Notes: a model not told the origin generated them from the sequence alone. Shown: positions 1 through 8,925, counted from the first letter of the stretch. The stretch is DNA of 11,536 nucleotides from Hemicentrotus pulcherrimus (GCA_003118195.1 BEXV01000412.1:147627-159162); one strand, 5' to 3'. A program made the numbers and translations.

Positions 1-1244
1 GTCCTTCAGTCTCTGCTACTTTCACAAAGATAGATCCATAAAATAAGATATAAAATTCATCATATACCTGATTGGTTCCTATGGATATTGCAATACAATA
101 TATACTTTTTGCATATTTTTTCTTGAATCCTAATTCTAAAAAAAAATATTATCATTATAAAAGAGTATTATCTGTCATTTTAAGCATTCCAATCAAATGT
201 CAGATTTCAACTCCTAAATCTCAACATGATGAATGATGAAGATGTTATCTTTCTCTCTCTCTCTGTCATACTTCATACAATACCCCAACAAATTAGGTTC
301 ATCAGCGTCAACAATTTCAGCACCTCAAAATAATGGACGAGTGTTTTGACAGCTCTCTACAACGATGCCTCGCTTTGATTAAACCAGATTTTGCTTTTTA
401 CTCAGAAATGTTTACTGAAGCGACGATCACGGGTCTATACCGTACCCTTCACAGGATCAGTATGGCTCATTTGCCTCAAATCCGGCTAAAATTGACTGCC
501 TTTTGTTACTGGCCTAAATTTCACTGCTGATACATGGATGAGCTCCCTGTTACCCTATAAAAAATGGTTCATATTAATTAGGTGTCATCAATGCAATACA
601 CTCGTCAAAAGGCCTTCTTTTACAATTTATAACAATGCATGCATTCATCACAGTATGTGGTTAAGCTGCATTATGATGCAGTTACTTTATAATCAAGATT
701 TGTTCCTAAAATTCATGAACCTTCATAAACCTGCTCTAGCAAACATATCAAAAAATATTAATGACCAAAACCAGAACTTAGAATTGTTAAGAATAATAAA
801 CTTTACTTTGCAAATAAATAAATTTTGCAGCATCATCCAGTTAGATTTGAAGCATACTCCACAAAAATTTGCAACCAAACTAAGTTTAACTTTGTTCATG
901 TACCAGTATGTTTACTAATCCAACAATTTTACTTTTATGCGTCCCCCCCTTTCTAAAGATTATCCAAAAAATGTGGCAAGAATTTGTAAAAATCTATAAT
1001 TTCCCAAAGGGTTTTATTGACAAACAAGCATATGATATTGATCTGCATTTATTAAATCATATTTTTTTCAATATAAGATCAAGCGGTTGAGGAGAATGAG
1101 CTACTTTGAATTTGCTTTTTAACCCTCCCCATGAAACAGGCTTGCAAGCATATTGATCAAGGATGGGGCCATGAATATTACTTAGCGGAAGACAACTCAA
1201 AGAGACAAGAGACAAGACCTTACCTTCACTTCCAGAACACTTCT
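1..1244. other. AT-rich DNA without a recognisable gene
   Basis: No gene is supported in this stretch. Open frames at 333-530, 538-918 and 908-1090 (plus strand) have AT-driven composition (many Ile, Asn, Lys, Phe), no recognisable domain and no clear splice or promoter context, so I treat them as chance. The only structured items seen are a short CT run at 251-264 and a perfect 10-bp palindrome GCTTGCAAGC at 1140-1149. It could be intergenic or intronic; the sequence does not decide. Confidence 0.6.
251..264. repeat. Short (CT)n microsatellite
   Basis: A run of alternating T and C of about 14 nt. It is the smallest of eight CT/GA tracts in the window and has no visible link to a gene. Confidence 0.7.
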
Positions 1245-1438
1245 CTGTGACTTTCTCTTTCTCCATCCTTCTCTCCCTCTTCCTCTCTCATCTCAATCTC
1301 TCTCAACTTCTCTTTCTCTCTCTCTGCTTCGGTTTCTATCTTTTTTTTCTTTCACTCTCTCTCCCCCTCCACTCTCTCTCTCTCTCTCTACATCTATCTC
1401 TCTATCTCTCTCTCTCTCTGTCCTTCTCCATCTTTCTT
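1245..1438. repeat. Interrupted polypyrimidine (CT)n tract
   Basis: About 190 nt that are almost entirely C and T on the plus strand, built from CT runs broken by TTT, CCC and an occasional A or G. The plus-strand frame across it reads as an artificial Ser/Leu/Phe-rich peptide and is not a gene. Long pyrimidine tracts of this sort can adopt triplex structures and often vary in length between individuals; both are general knowledge, not seen here. Confidence 0.9.
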
Positions 1439-1755
1439 AAATAGCAGTCTTGTCTTTAACTATTTGTTAATAAGTCAAGAACAAGACCGTAGCCAGTATA
1501 CCACCCACTCTATGTCGCACTCAAATAATTGACCCTTTTAGACTGACCTAATTCCACCTGCCTGTCTGTCTATCACTTTGTCTTCATCATATTGTTTCAT
1601 CTCTTTAAAACCATTCCATCAATTATGGCATTAGCTAATGTTCAAGAGATTTAAGCCTGTCTATCTGTCAGATGATACGTTTCCCCCTGTTCCCAATTGA
1701 TGAGCATTTTAAATTTCTTGCTTTGATTTTGTATGTCTGCCCCTTCCTCTCTGTC

Positions 1756-1761
<6 letters not shown>
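1439..1761. other. Unique spacer between CT tracts
   Basis: No gene is seen. The stretch holds short repeats of the words CTGTCTGTCTATC (near 1562) and CTGTCTATCTGTC (near 1657). Just before the next CT tract it carries the 13-nt word GTATGTCTGCCCC (1731-1743), which recurs in the same position relative to another CT tract near 9335. Confidence 0.6.

Positions 1762-1789
<28 letters not shown>
1762..1789. repeat. Perfect (TC)14 microsatellite
   Basis: Twenty-eight uninterrupted nucleotides of alternating T and C, the purest dinucleotide tract in the window. The minus-strand frame across it reads as Arg-Glu repeats and is not a gene. Its purity suggests it is likely to be length-polymorphic. 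Confidence 0.95.
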
Positions 1790-1793
<4 letters not shown>

Positions 1794-2473
1794 GAAAGTG
1801 AAAATTAGTCAATAGACAGAAACATCTCTGTCGTGCAACTCCATGTTTGTGCATGAGTTAGAGTGTCTTGTCACATACCTTGCACTTCATACTGCCTCGT
1901 ATTTCCTTCTGTACTTCGTCCAAGTTTCATTGACAAAAGTGATTGTGGGAGGGAGAAGGACAAAGCCAAGAACGAGGGGTGTATTGAAAACTCAATTTGC
2001 CAAAATTACATCTCACGAATATCAGAAGTCGGTGGATAAATCTGAAAATGACTGTCATAAATTCATATTCTCATTACATTTCACAAAATTATTAACATGA
2101 AAATCCAAATCAATGTTTGTTAGGATTTCCCCTATTAAGGATTCTGCTTATGTAACTGTTAAAATTTAGAAGCAAACAGAAAAATTCTCAGCAAACCATT
2201 TCTTACGAGATGCTACAGTTCGCCTTACATCATCGACAAGCTATCGGTATGCTCAGACTACCTTGAAGCTAGCTGAGAAGGCCTGGGAAAAGCAATCGAT
2301 ACACCAAAATGGTCTTTCTCGAAGATTGTCAAACAGAGCTGTTTGCAATGGAGATCAATAGATTCAATAATTACCATGCTCGTGGCAAACATGTGCTGCA
2401 TGCTAATAACGATGAATGTGTGAACTTATGATCTAACGAGATGACCCCACATTGAATTTTGTGGATATTGACT
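1790..2473. other. Unique DNA, no supported gene
   Basis: This stretch is less repetitive than its flanks. It has an 85-codon plus-strand frame at 1843-2100 with no recognisable domain and a 63-codon stop-to-stop frame without an initiator at 2170-2361. The second frame lies in DNA that looks somewhat richer in G, C and CpG than its surroundings and is discussed as a weak exon candidate. No splice pair, promoter or homology that I can recognise supports either as a gene. Confidence 0.5.
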
Positions 2474-2692
2474 GTGGGAGATGGGGGAGGAAAGAGAGAG
2501 AAGGCAAGAATGAGAGAGGTAAAAGGGGGAGAGAGAGAGGGAGAGAGAGAGGGAGAGAGAGAGAGAGATGGAGAGAGATAGAGAGAGAGAGAGAAAAGAG
2601 AGAGAGAGATTGAGAGAACATGGAGAAAGAGGGCGGAGCTATATAGAGAGAAAGAAACAGAAATTGAAAGAGAGGGAGAAAGAAAAGGGATG
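2474..2692. repeat. Interrupted polypurine (GA)n tract
   Basis: About 220 nt dominated by G and A on the plus strand, with long GAGA stretches between roughly 2528 and 2610. It is the only large tract in the window with purines on the plus strand; the others are pyrimidine-rich on that strand. Two overlapping minus-strand frames here (2371-2703 and 2433-2780) are Ser/Leu-rich products of the repeat rather than proteins. Confidence 0.92.
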
Positions 2693-3007
2693 TAGGCCTG
2701 CAAAGACGTCTCAGAGTTTTTGATTTGATTGCATTCTTTTTTAAACGTGGTAAATCACAAATTAAATAACTTGTAACCATCTTATGATATGGTCACAAAG
2801 ATTCATACACACGATAATTTCGTACAAATCTCCCTGTTTTTCCATTGTCTTTCCGAATTTCCATTGTCTGAAAAACGTTTGTACAGCGTTCGTAACAGTT
2901 CATAATGGCATTTGTGACCGAGGCTTTAGGAATTTTTTTCTTCTAAAAAATCAATTAATACTGCATACTTAATAATCCTCATATGCCAAGACAAATTATA
3001 GTCAATA

Positions 3008-3093
3008 CCATTGATTTTGAAAGTTAATGCACTGCAATCATTCTCGGAGGGAAATTCCCTTAATACTAAATAACTTAAGACCAAAATCAATGG
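3008..3093. repeat. Nested inverted repeat with kappaB-like centre
   Basis: The outer arms are a perfect 12-bp inverted pair, CCATTGATTTTG (3008-3019) and CAAAATCAATGG (3082-3093). Inside lies a 6-bp pair, AAGTTA (3021-3026) and TAACTT (3071-3076). Near the centre is a 13-nt odd-length palindrome, AGGGAAATTCCCT (3048-3060). The central GGGAAATTCC (3049-3058) matches the NF-kappaB consensus GGGRNWYYCC. It could be a fossil hairpin transposon or a regulatory palindrome. The loop sides are uneven, so a microRNA precursor is unlikely. Confidence 0.55.
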
Positions 3094-3254
3094 AAATCTA
3101 TTAAAAAGTTGCAGACATTTTTAATACAAATTAGATATGTGTGCAATTATCAGTGAAATGCAGAGGTAAACATTCTAAAATATAAGAACTTAAAATCTGT
3201 ATTTAGTATATTTTTTTTTTAATGGCGATACTGACATAAACGATGGAGAACAAA

Positions 3255-3271
3255 CACTGATTTAATCAGTG
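3255..3271. repeat. Short palindrome
   Basis: CACTGAT and ATCAGTG form perfect 7-bp arms around a TTA loop. Nothing links it to a function and it may be chance. Confidence 0.4.
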
Positions 3272-3435
3272 CTGTTTAAATAACAATTACGCCATTAATT
3301 AGTAATAGAATTGTTGGATATTTTTCTCAAAAGTCTACTTAATTGTCCAGACTGCATTTAGAAATGGTCTCCAGAAAAGCAATGGAACTCCAAATACTCG
3401 CTAACTTTATTGATATGGTCTGTTCTATTAATTAA

Positions 3436-3720
3436 ATGGTGATGATGTTGTATTTCAGCCGCCCCACTATGAAACCACCAGCGACTCCTAGATGTTTTTC
3501 TGGAGGCCAGACAATCGGCACCGCGACACAGTTGCGAGATATTCAATGAGACGATTATTGTTGCTGAATCCGCGTGTTTGGACGTGATGAGCGTTATTTA
3601 TCCTTGCAAATTAGCTCCACGGTGACAGCAACGCTGTCCAGATTTTAAACACGGAAAGATAAGATTCCCGCAGATAGACTAAGGGATAAACACAAGTGTC
3701 TCTTTTGATGAAACACTAGC
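3436..3720. promoter_or_regulatory. CpG-richer patch, possible cis-regulatory DNA
   Basis: CpG dinucleotides are clearly denser here than in the flanking AT-rich DNA, with about ten between roughly 3460 and 3605. An acceptor-like sequence TATTTCAG ends at 3458. A 37-codon plus-strand frame runs 3436-3549 and a 62-codon minus-strand frame covers 3358-3546; neither is recognisable as a protein. A small hairpin with arms GACAGC and GCTGTC spans 3624-3638, and its TGACAG word matches the core of TALE-homeodomain (MEIS-type) sites. A GATAAG word follows at about 3658. The patch could be a regulatory element, an unrecognised exon or simply less-decayed sequence. Function is inference. Confidence 0.25.
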
Positions 3721-4642
3721 TGCTGGTAGTCTTATGTGTTTGGAAACAGATTTGTAGAAATGCTCTTGAAAGCTACATATAGCAGCCCCATGCGTCACGC
3801 TCAATCTGATAAAAATCCTGACATGTACTAAACGTTCTTATAATGTGCATTTTTAAGCAATAAGGCATGGTGTTAACTTTGAATCCTGTAAGAGAAGACT
3901 CTTTATTTAAACCGAAGTACTTAAAGGTTTTTGTTTTTTACAGTACCACTTTTCCAGCCACACAGAAATGATCAAGTACTTTATAGGGTACAATGAACTG
4001 AAAATTTTAATGGTTCCTTCGTCTTAACCGATGAAAAATTCATTGCAGCTACTCTGAAGTGGAAGGAAGCATGTAAGGTCTTCAATTCCTGACTGATTTT
4101 CATCAATGAGTCCATTCAAATCGGACTTGCAATATGACATACTTGACCTTCACTGAAACCATGACTATTCTTGCCGATCTTCTCTAAATTCATCTTCAGG
4201 GATCCATTGATTGCTAGAATTTGAAGGACCTACGTGATCTGCAGTAACTACGGTACTCTATGGGTTCATTCAATCTACACTTTTTCACCCTAGAATCATG
4301 GTTTTCAAAGATGTTTAGTTTATAACATGGTTGCGTTCAGGCGATTTTTCGTAGGTCACACCCTATATATGTTAGGTCCATCGCACCTGATAAACCACTT
4401 TTTTTCTTCATAAAATGTTTCAGAGAAAATTAAAAGAATTGTGTCTTTCTTCTCTTGGGCTTCCCCTTCCATTAAATTCTTTACACTTTAACTTCCTAGA
4501 AAATATTGTTCCATTAGTAGGGTACAGTTCTCTTATACGCAAATCTCTAACTTTCACCGATTTCATTATTCTTACTTTCTGTTTTTCATTAAAACCAGCT
4601 TGATATTCAGATGGATTCCCCTTTATATCACAATTATTTTTG

Positions 4643-4643
<1 letters not shown>
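3721..4643. other. Featureless unique DNA
   Basis: I see no gene, RNA gene or strong repeat here. A 62-codon plus-strand frame at 4415-4603 has a hydrophobic, AT-biased composition and no recognisable motif. The segment 4330-4392 has short words in opposite orientation (GCGAT, then ATCGC), too short to interpret. Confidence 0.55.

Positions 4644-4679
<36 letters not shown>
4644..4679. repeat. (CT)n microsatellite
   Basis: About 36 nt of CT repeat, with one TTT interruption near its start and a pure run through its second half. Like the tracts at 1762 and 9344 it ends in TCTCTCTCA. Confidence 0.92.
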
Positions 4680-5142
4680 ATCTTCATCTTAATTTTCCTC
4701 ATAAATGGTTACAAATTCATGCCGACACTGAATACGTAACTGGTACATGTAGTATCCCTATATTTGATTTTAAATGGGTATATAAATAAAAGGACTTGAC
4801 TCACCTGATACCATGAACAAAAATATGAAGAGACCATGATGAAGCAGGACGGAGCATGAAAGGGAAAAGAGAAAAGAAAAAGGGAAAATATATTAATTAT
4901 CGGCATATTGTCACAATGTTACAAGAAAGACAATCTTTCAATAATTACTTTACAGGCCTATGATTCTGATATGAGGATTAAATTGTAATTTCACAAAAAA
5001 CATCAATTTCATTAGAGCATAACATTAATTCTAGCTGAATGAAGAACAGTAGCAGCTGCATTATTATCATAATTAGTTTTATTATCATGTCTTTGTACAT
5101 TGCAGATAGCATGTGTAGTCGTGTAGCATTTAATAACATATC
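4680..5142. other. AT-rich spacer with a TATA-like word
   Basis: No gene is seen. TATATAAATA at 4779-4788 is a good match to a TATA box, but no plausible coding start lies downstream and such words are frequent in AT-rich DNA. The minus-strand frame at 4709-4906 is not recognisable as a protein. Confidence 0.5.
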
Positions 5143-5160
5143 TATCATCATAATTTTTAA

Positions 5161-5388
5161 CATCGTCATCACCACCACCACAACCATCATCATCAGAATC
5201 ATTGTCACCATCAACATTACAACTATCAACATCTACTATCACCGCCATCACCCCCACCACCATTATCATCATCATTATCATCAACAGTATAATCACTGTC
5301 ATCATCATCCACATCATCATGATGATGATCATCATTATTCCCATTATCTTCACCACCACCGATCACCACCACCAATATCATCAACATA
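5161..5388. repeat. Degenerate CAT/CAC trinucleotide tract
   Basis: About 230 nt built mainly of CAT, CAC and ATT triplets. This gives open frames on both strands that read as poly-His/Ile on plus and poly-Asp/Met/Val on minus, which explains the overlapping frames between 4978 and 5531. At 5320/5321 the repeat flips orientation for about ten bases. That makes a perfect 16-bp palindrome (5312-5327) overlapping a perfect 14-bp palindrome (5322-5335). It is simple-sequence DNA, not a gene. Confidence 0.9.
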
Positions 5389-5585
5389 ACACAATTAGTC
5401 CATGCTATAATTACCATTCTCACTTTCTTTCGATGATCATTGACCCAATACAAACATCATTTAGCCTCTCCCTATATTGGGGAACTACGCAACAATCCGC
5501 AATTACACACCCACTCATTGTGAAATATTAATGATGCTTCCGCTCTAGTTTCTCCTCTCTTCTTGTTTTACGATGTAATATGTAG

Positions 5586-5976
5586 GTGTGGACGCTCACT
5601 AACGATACGTCGTATAACGAAACTAGTCTCACGAAACGCATGTTTGGGCATCGTTTCGAACTGAAACTCAATAAAGAATCACGCCTAATCACAAAAATGT
5701 TGTGTGTGGACGGAACTAGTCTAACTAGTGTAACTAACTGGGCGGGGCTTAACGTGACCTCGTGTGAAAGGAGACCTGACCTCTCATCTCCGCTTCTATT
5801 TCATGCCCGCAGGACATTTCGCTGTAGAGTTTCAGGATTACTTTCTTCTGTGTGTGGACATCTGGAATTCAAATGATGATTAGTTAGACGACGCTTCTTG
5901 TGTGTGGACACTCTGAAATTTATACGATGATTCTTTATAGAGTTTCGCGATAAATTGTTTTGTGTGTGGACACGCT
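5586..5976. repeat. CpG-rich repeat block with GTGTGGAC motifs
   Basis: A block that stands out from its surroundings by high CpG content and a recurring word. TGTGTGTGGAC occurs at 5701-5711, 5849-5859, 5899-5909 and 5961-5971, with a shorter GTGTGGAC at 5586-5593. The last copies are 50 and 62 bp apart, and TAGAGTTTC occurs before two of them (near 5824 and 5938). A bulged hairpin with arms CGAAACGCATG and CATCGTTTCG lies at 5632-5658. The 96-codon plus-strand frame 5586-5876 starts on GTG inside the first motif and has no recognisable domain, so I treat it as a by-product. I see no terminal inverted repeats. It is likely a copy of a dispersed repeat family whose type I cannot name. Confidence 0.5.
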
Positions 5977-6105
5977 GTCTCTCTCTCTATCTTCCCTTCC
6001 TCTCTCTCTCCATCTCTCTCTTTCTCTCTCTCCATCTTACCCTCTCTCTCTCTCTCTCTCTCTCCCTTTCCCCCTCTCTCTCTCTTTCTCTATTTCTCCT
6101 CTCCT
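5977..6105. repeat. Interrupted (CT)n tract
   Basis: About 130 nt of pyrimidine-rich sequence on the plus strand, starting immediately after the last GTGTGGAC-type motif of the preceding block. Two overlapping plus-strand frames (5955-6185 and 5960-6214) are Ser/Leu-rich artefacts. The direct junction suggests the tract is the tail of, or grew from the end of, the neighbouring repeat. Confidence 0.92.
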
Positions 6106-6510
6106 GCATTACTCATCCCATTATATCTCCATCCTTAAGCATGTATCTCCTACATTGTTCTTGCATCACAATAAACCCATACTAAAGCAACACCCGTTTT
6201 ATTCATTTAACTGAAGCAATCTCTTTGGTATTTGCATTTGGAAGCTTCCTTAGCAACCCACCCACTATATCTCGAATCATCTAGAGCTCTGTCCACAAGA
6301 GGAACTAGCATCACCTTCCAAACATGAATCAAATTGGCAACTATCAACGCTTAAAAAGCCACATCATCTCATTGCATATGCATTTTAATACAGCAGCTTC
6401 AATATTTATCACCAAATCTACCAATCTGGACAGGCAATTCAGCACAGAATGCTTGTAGTACAACACAAATTCTCTTCCCACTGATCATAATCAAGTGGAC
6501 TGCCATAAAC
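6106..6510. other. AT-rich unique DNA with first X-box-like word
   Basis: No gene is seen. AGCTTCCTTAGCAAC at 6243-6257 is the first of two identical 15-nt copies; the second lies 268 bp downstream. Confidence 0.55.
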
Positions 6511-6572
6511 AGCTTCCTTAGCAACTGGCGGAAGGTGCTTGGCTAAAGAGCCTTTGCATTGATGACGTCATC
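6511..6572. promoter_or_regulatory. X-box-like word and CRE palindrome
   Basis: AGCTTCCTTAGCAAC (6511-6525) is identical to the copy at 6243-6257. Its reverse complement contains GTTGCTA, resembling an RFX half-site. About 38 bp downstream is GATGACGTCATC (6561-6572), a perfect palindrome holding the full cAMP-response element TGACGTCA (6563-6570), the classical CREB/ATF site. RFX and CREB-type sites are known to work side by side in the X1/X2 boxes of vertebrate MHC class II promoters, and RFX sites mark ciliary genes. Here the spacing is wider and no gene start is identified. A regulatory role is inference from motif matches. Confidence 0.35.
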
Positions 6573-8228
6573 CCGCTATCATAAGTCTCCATATTTCATG
6601 ATTTGGTTGGATCTATTGTCTCTATGCAAACGCTTACGTGCTGTCCGTGTCATCCGTCCAGATTCCTCCATACTTTGCCTCGTGAGTGGAGGAACAAATC
6701 ATGGATTGCATCTTAATCGTTTATCAGGAAGAAATATAGAATACGGGACTAGAAATTTATTATGGCTGTTTGATACATGTACTGCTGTAAAAAACACCTG
6801 CTACTATGGCTAGATTGAGATGGAGCATATTATTTCCTGAGACCCAAAAGGGCATTAGCAGTTTAGCACAATGCATTTAATGTACCAGTAATTACCATCA
6901 TTAATGCTCCTAGCAGGGGATATCAAATCTGTGGTACAGGTTTTTAACTTTTTGAGTGTCTGATAATGTAATATTGAATAACTATGTTCTACCAACACAA
7001 TAACACTTTTAATATCCTGTAGCAAACCAATAACAAGTAGTTATATGAAGTACATTCATATGTACTATGAATTTCCTAAATATCCATTACTCCCGTAAGT
7101 GCTTTGGTAATACTAACCCTACACTCTTTACACACATTCTCAAATAAGGAGATGAAACAATAACTAATACTTCTATAATATCACACTACCAATGAAAAAT
7201 GAATTTTAGACTGATAGCTTAACCAGAGCAGAAATAACCCCAGAAGACCGTTCATCTCGCTCCTAAACAAGATTTCATCTTCCATGAATCCTCCTGAGAT
7301 CACCGAACCGGTATACATTTCCATGACGATGAACGTTGACTCAGCTCGGTGGTTCCGTTCTCATATCAAAGAGACTATTTGAAGGTACACCTGAGTGATT
7401 TGGAGAATGGATTCATCCTTGGACCTCAGCTTCTTAAAAGAAAATCTGTTTATTGGTTGGTCTGTCTGTTCTAGGAAATGTTGGCACGTCATACCCTATG
7501 GTTCATCGGATATGCGATGCTCAAGCATTTAGAGTCATTTTGATCCTTTTACTTCCGCATTTAAATGTCTTAGAAGCTATAGGTACTCTAATTTGACACT
7601 AACTCACATTTCCATGAAGTCTTAAGCAGAGCCTATAACGGCTATATCTATCAGTGTCTGACTGTGTGTGTAAGAGGAAGCTACAGTACAGAGTTTATGG
7701 GGTGCAGTAGACCATGAAGACAGCCTAGTCTCAATGTTCAGACGCTCTTATAATGCACTATAACTGACAAGGGTTTGTGCCTGTGAAGCAAAAGCTAGGT
7801 TTATTCTGGAGAGCTTGTTGTAGGTGATCTCATCTTCTTCAAAATTGATCTTGAGGACAAGAAGTGTCGTCTTTGCTCACTTTTACTCTCTCAATACAAC
7901 AAAATAAGATGTTCCATGAGCTCAATGTAACAGAAGGTTCAAACACTTTCTCTAGAGAAGTTCAGCTAGTACATGCCAGTATAAAAGCCTTCATTTACCC
8001 TTAGTTGTCTGGAGTTCTATTTTTAATAATTTTCAATTCTTTCCTGTCTTTCTTTATACTGCACAACTAAGCAGTAAAAAGTATAGATACAAATGAATTC
8101 AAAACATTTATATTTTAGATATTGTAATGAATGTTTACAAGGAATAAATGAAACAATGATTTATCTAAAGTGAATCCCCGAGAGAAGCTTTCAATTTTCT
8201 CTATTAACAAGTCATATCTGCTAATAGA
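6573..8228. other. Long stretch without a supported gene
   Basis: An 84-codon plus-strand frame (6559-6813) opens on a TTG inside the CRE region and has mixed composition, but no domain, signal peptide or splice context I recognise. No other long frame occurs. The rest is AT-rich, with short repeated words only, such as ACATTTCCATGA at 7315-7326 and 7616-7627. I see no RNA gene or mobile element. Confidence 0.55.
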
Positions 8229-8443
8229 TCACTTCCGGAGTAGTAATTGACTAAATTGAGTAGGAGAAATATTAATATATAAATGAAATCACTTAATAAA
8301 TATTTGAGGCTTTTCCTTTGAAGGGTTAAGGTTTACTTAAACTTCATACTCAAATGAGGTACACTGCATAACAAATAATTTCCTTTCCTACAATTTTAGT
8401 TCCATTCACCAAGCTTATTAGCTAATTTGAGGGGTCACTTCCG
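8229..8443. promoter_or_regulatory. Paired ETS-type sites in AT-rich DNA
   Basis: TCACTTCCG occurs at 8229-8237 and again at 8435-8443. The first extends to ACTTCCGG, the reverse complement of the preferred ETS-family site CCGGAAGT; the second keeps the ETS core TTCC with flanking CG. The DNA between is AT-rich and unannotated. A real role is uncertain. Confidence 0.2.
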
Positions 8444-8883
8444 TAAGTTAATTAGGGGCTACTTACAAATTCACCTCATAAATTCAATTTTGACTTCTTC
8501 TCCCCTCCCCCCTTTCTAACCATTCACAATTTTTCAGTTTCTCAGCAAAATTGAGTTACAAATTACTTACATGTAAATTAAATTCTTTGTAGAATTATCT
8601 TCAATTTAGTTTGCGTAATCCAATGGAGTAGGCTTCCTCTGTAAAACACATTCCTTAATGAATTTGAGAGAGATGAGAACTGGAAGGGGAACGGTAAAAG
8701 TGCAAGCCAATGTGTCCTGGAAAGTAACGGCAGAGTCTGCCCGGTTCCTATCTCAATTTATTCATCTCCAATCAAACATATTACACTAATTATGACTAAG
8801 CAAATCAACTTCTGCATGCACACTCATCCACAATGGAACAATTTCTCTAATTTGGAATGGAATCTTCTTCCTACAAATACCGT
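8444..8883. other. AT-rich spacer
   Basis: No gene is seen. A short pyrimidine run lies around 8494-8517. Nothing else stands out. Confidence 0.55.
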
Positions 8884-8925
8884 CTTCTCTCTCGCTCCCT
8901 CTCTCTCTTTCTTTCTCTTTCTCCC
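8884..8925. repeat. Interrupted (CT)n tract
   Basis: About 40 nt of CT-rich sequence with a few interruptions. The frames that overlap it on both strands (8786-9084) contain Ser/Leu or Arg/Glu runs from the repeat and are not credible proteins. Confidence 0.85.

Larger units (their letters stand above)
2693..3435. other. AT-rich spacer
   Basis: No gene is seen. The region contains a nested inverted repeat (3008-3093), a small palindrome (3255-3271) and several TAATTA-type words, for example in 3294-3302 and around 3428. Such words match homeodomain core sites but are also common by chance in AT-rich DNA. Confidence 0.55.

Noticed and set aside
538..918. 126-codon plus-strand open frame, the longest in the window
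   Set aside because: Composition follows the AT-rich DNA, no domain or repeat pattern is recognisable, and neighbouring frames of similar quality overlap it. A translated search could overturn this.
1843..2100. 85-codon plus-strand open frame
   Set aside because: It has a hydrophobic start and a basic middle but no recognisable family and no promoter or splice context. Chance is the simpler reading.
2371..2780. Two overlapping minus-strand frames of 110 and 115 codons
   Set aside because: Both are mostly Ser/Leu runs read from the GA/CT tract.
4779..4788. TATA box as an active promoter
   Set aside because: A good match, but no transcript or coding start is evident and such words are expected in AT-rich DNA.
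4978..5531. Overlapping frames on both strands rich in His/Ile or Asp/Met
   Set aside because: They are translations of the CAT/CAC simple repeat in several frames, which contains few stop codons on either strand.
5586..5876. 96-codon frame as a protein gene
   Set aside because: It opens on GTG inside a repeated motif, spans a repeat-like block and shows no recognisable domain.
6559..6813. 84-codon frame downstream of the CRE
   Set aside because: The initiator would be TTG, and the protein has no recognisable feature. The position after the CRE is suggestive but not evidence.
7315..7627. ACATTTCCATGA repeated twice, 301 bp apart
   Set aside because: The match is only 12 nt with no similarity in the flanks, so chance is plausible.
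7938..7949. GGTTCAAACAC as a tRNA or SINE B box
   Set aside because: It departs from the B-box consensus at the end, and no A box or cloverleaf was found around it.
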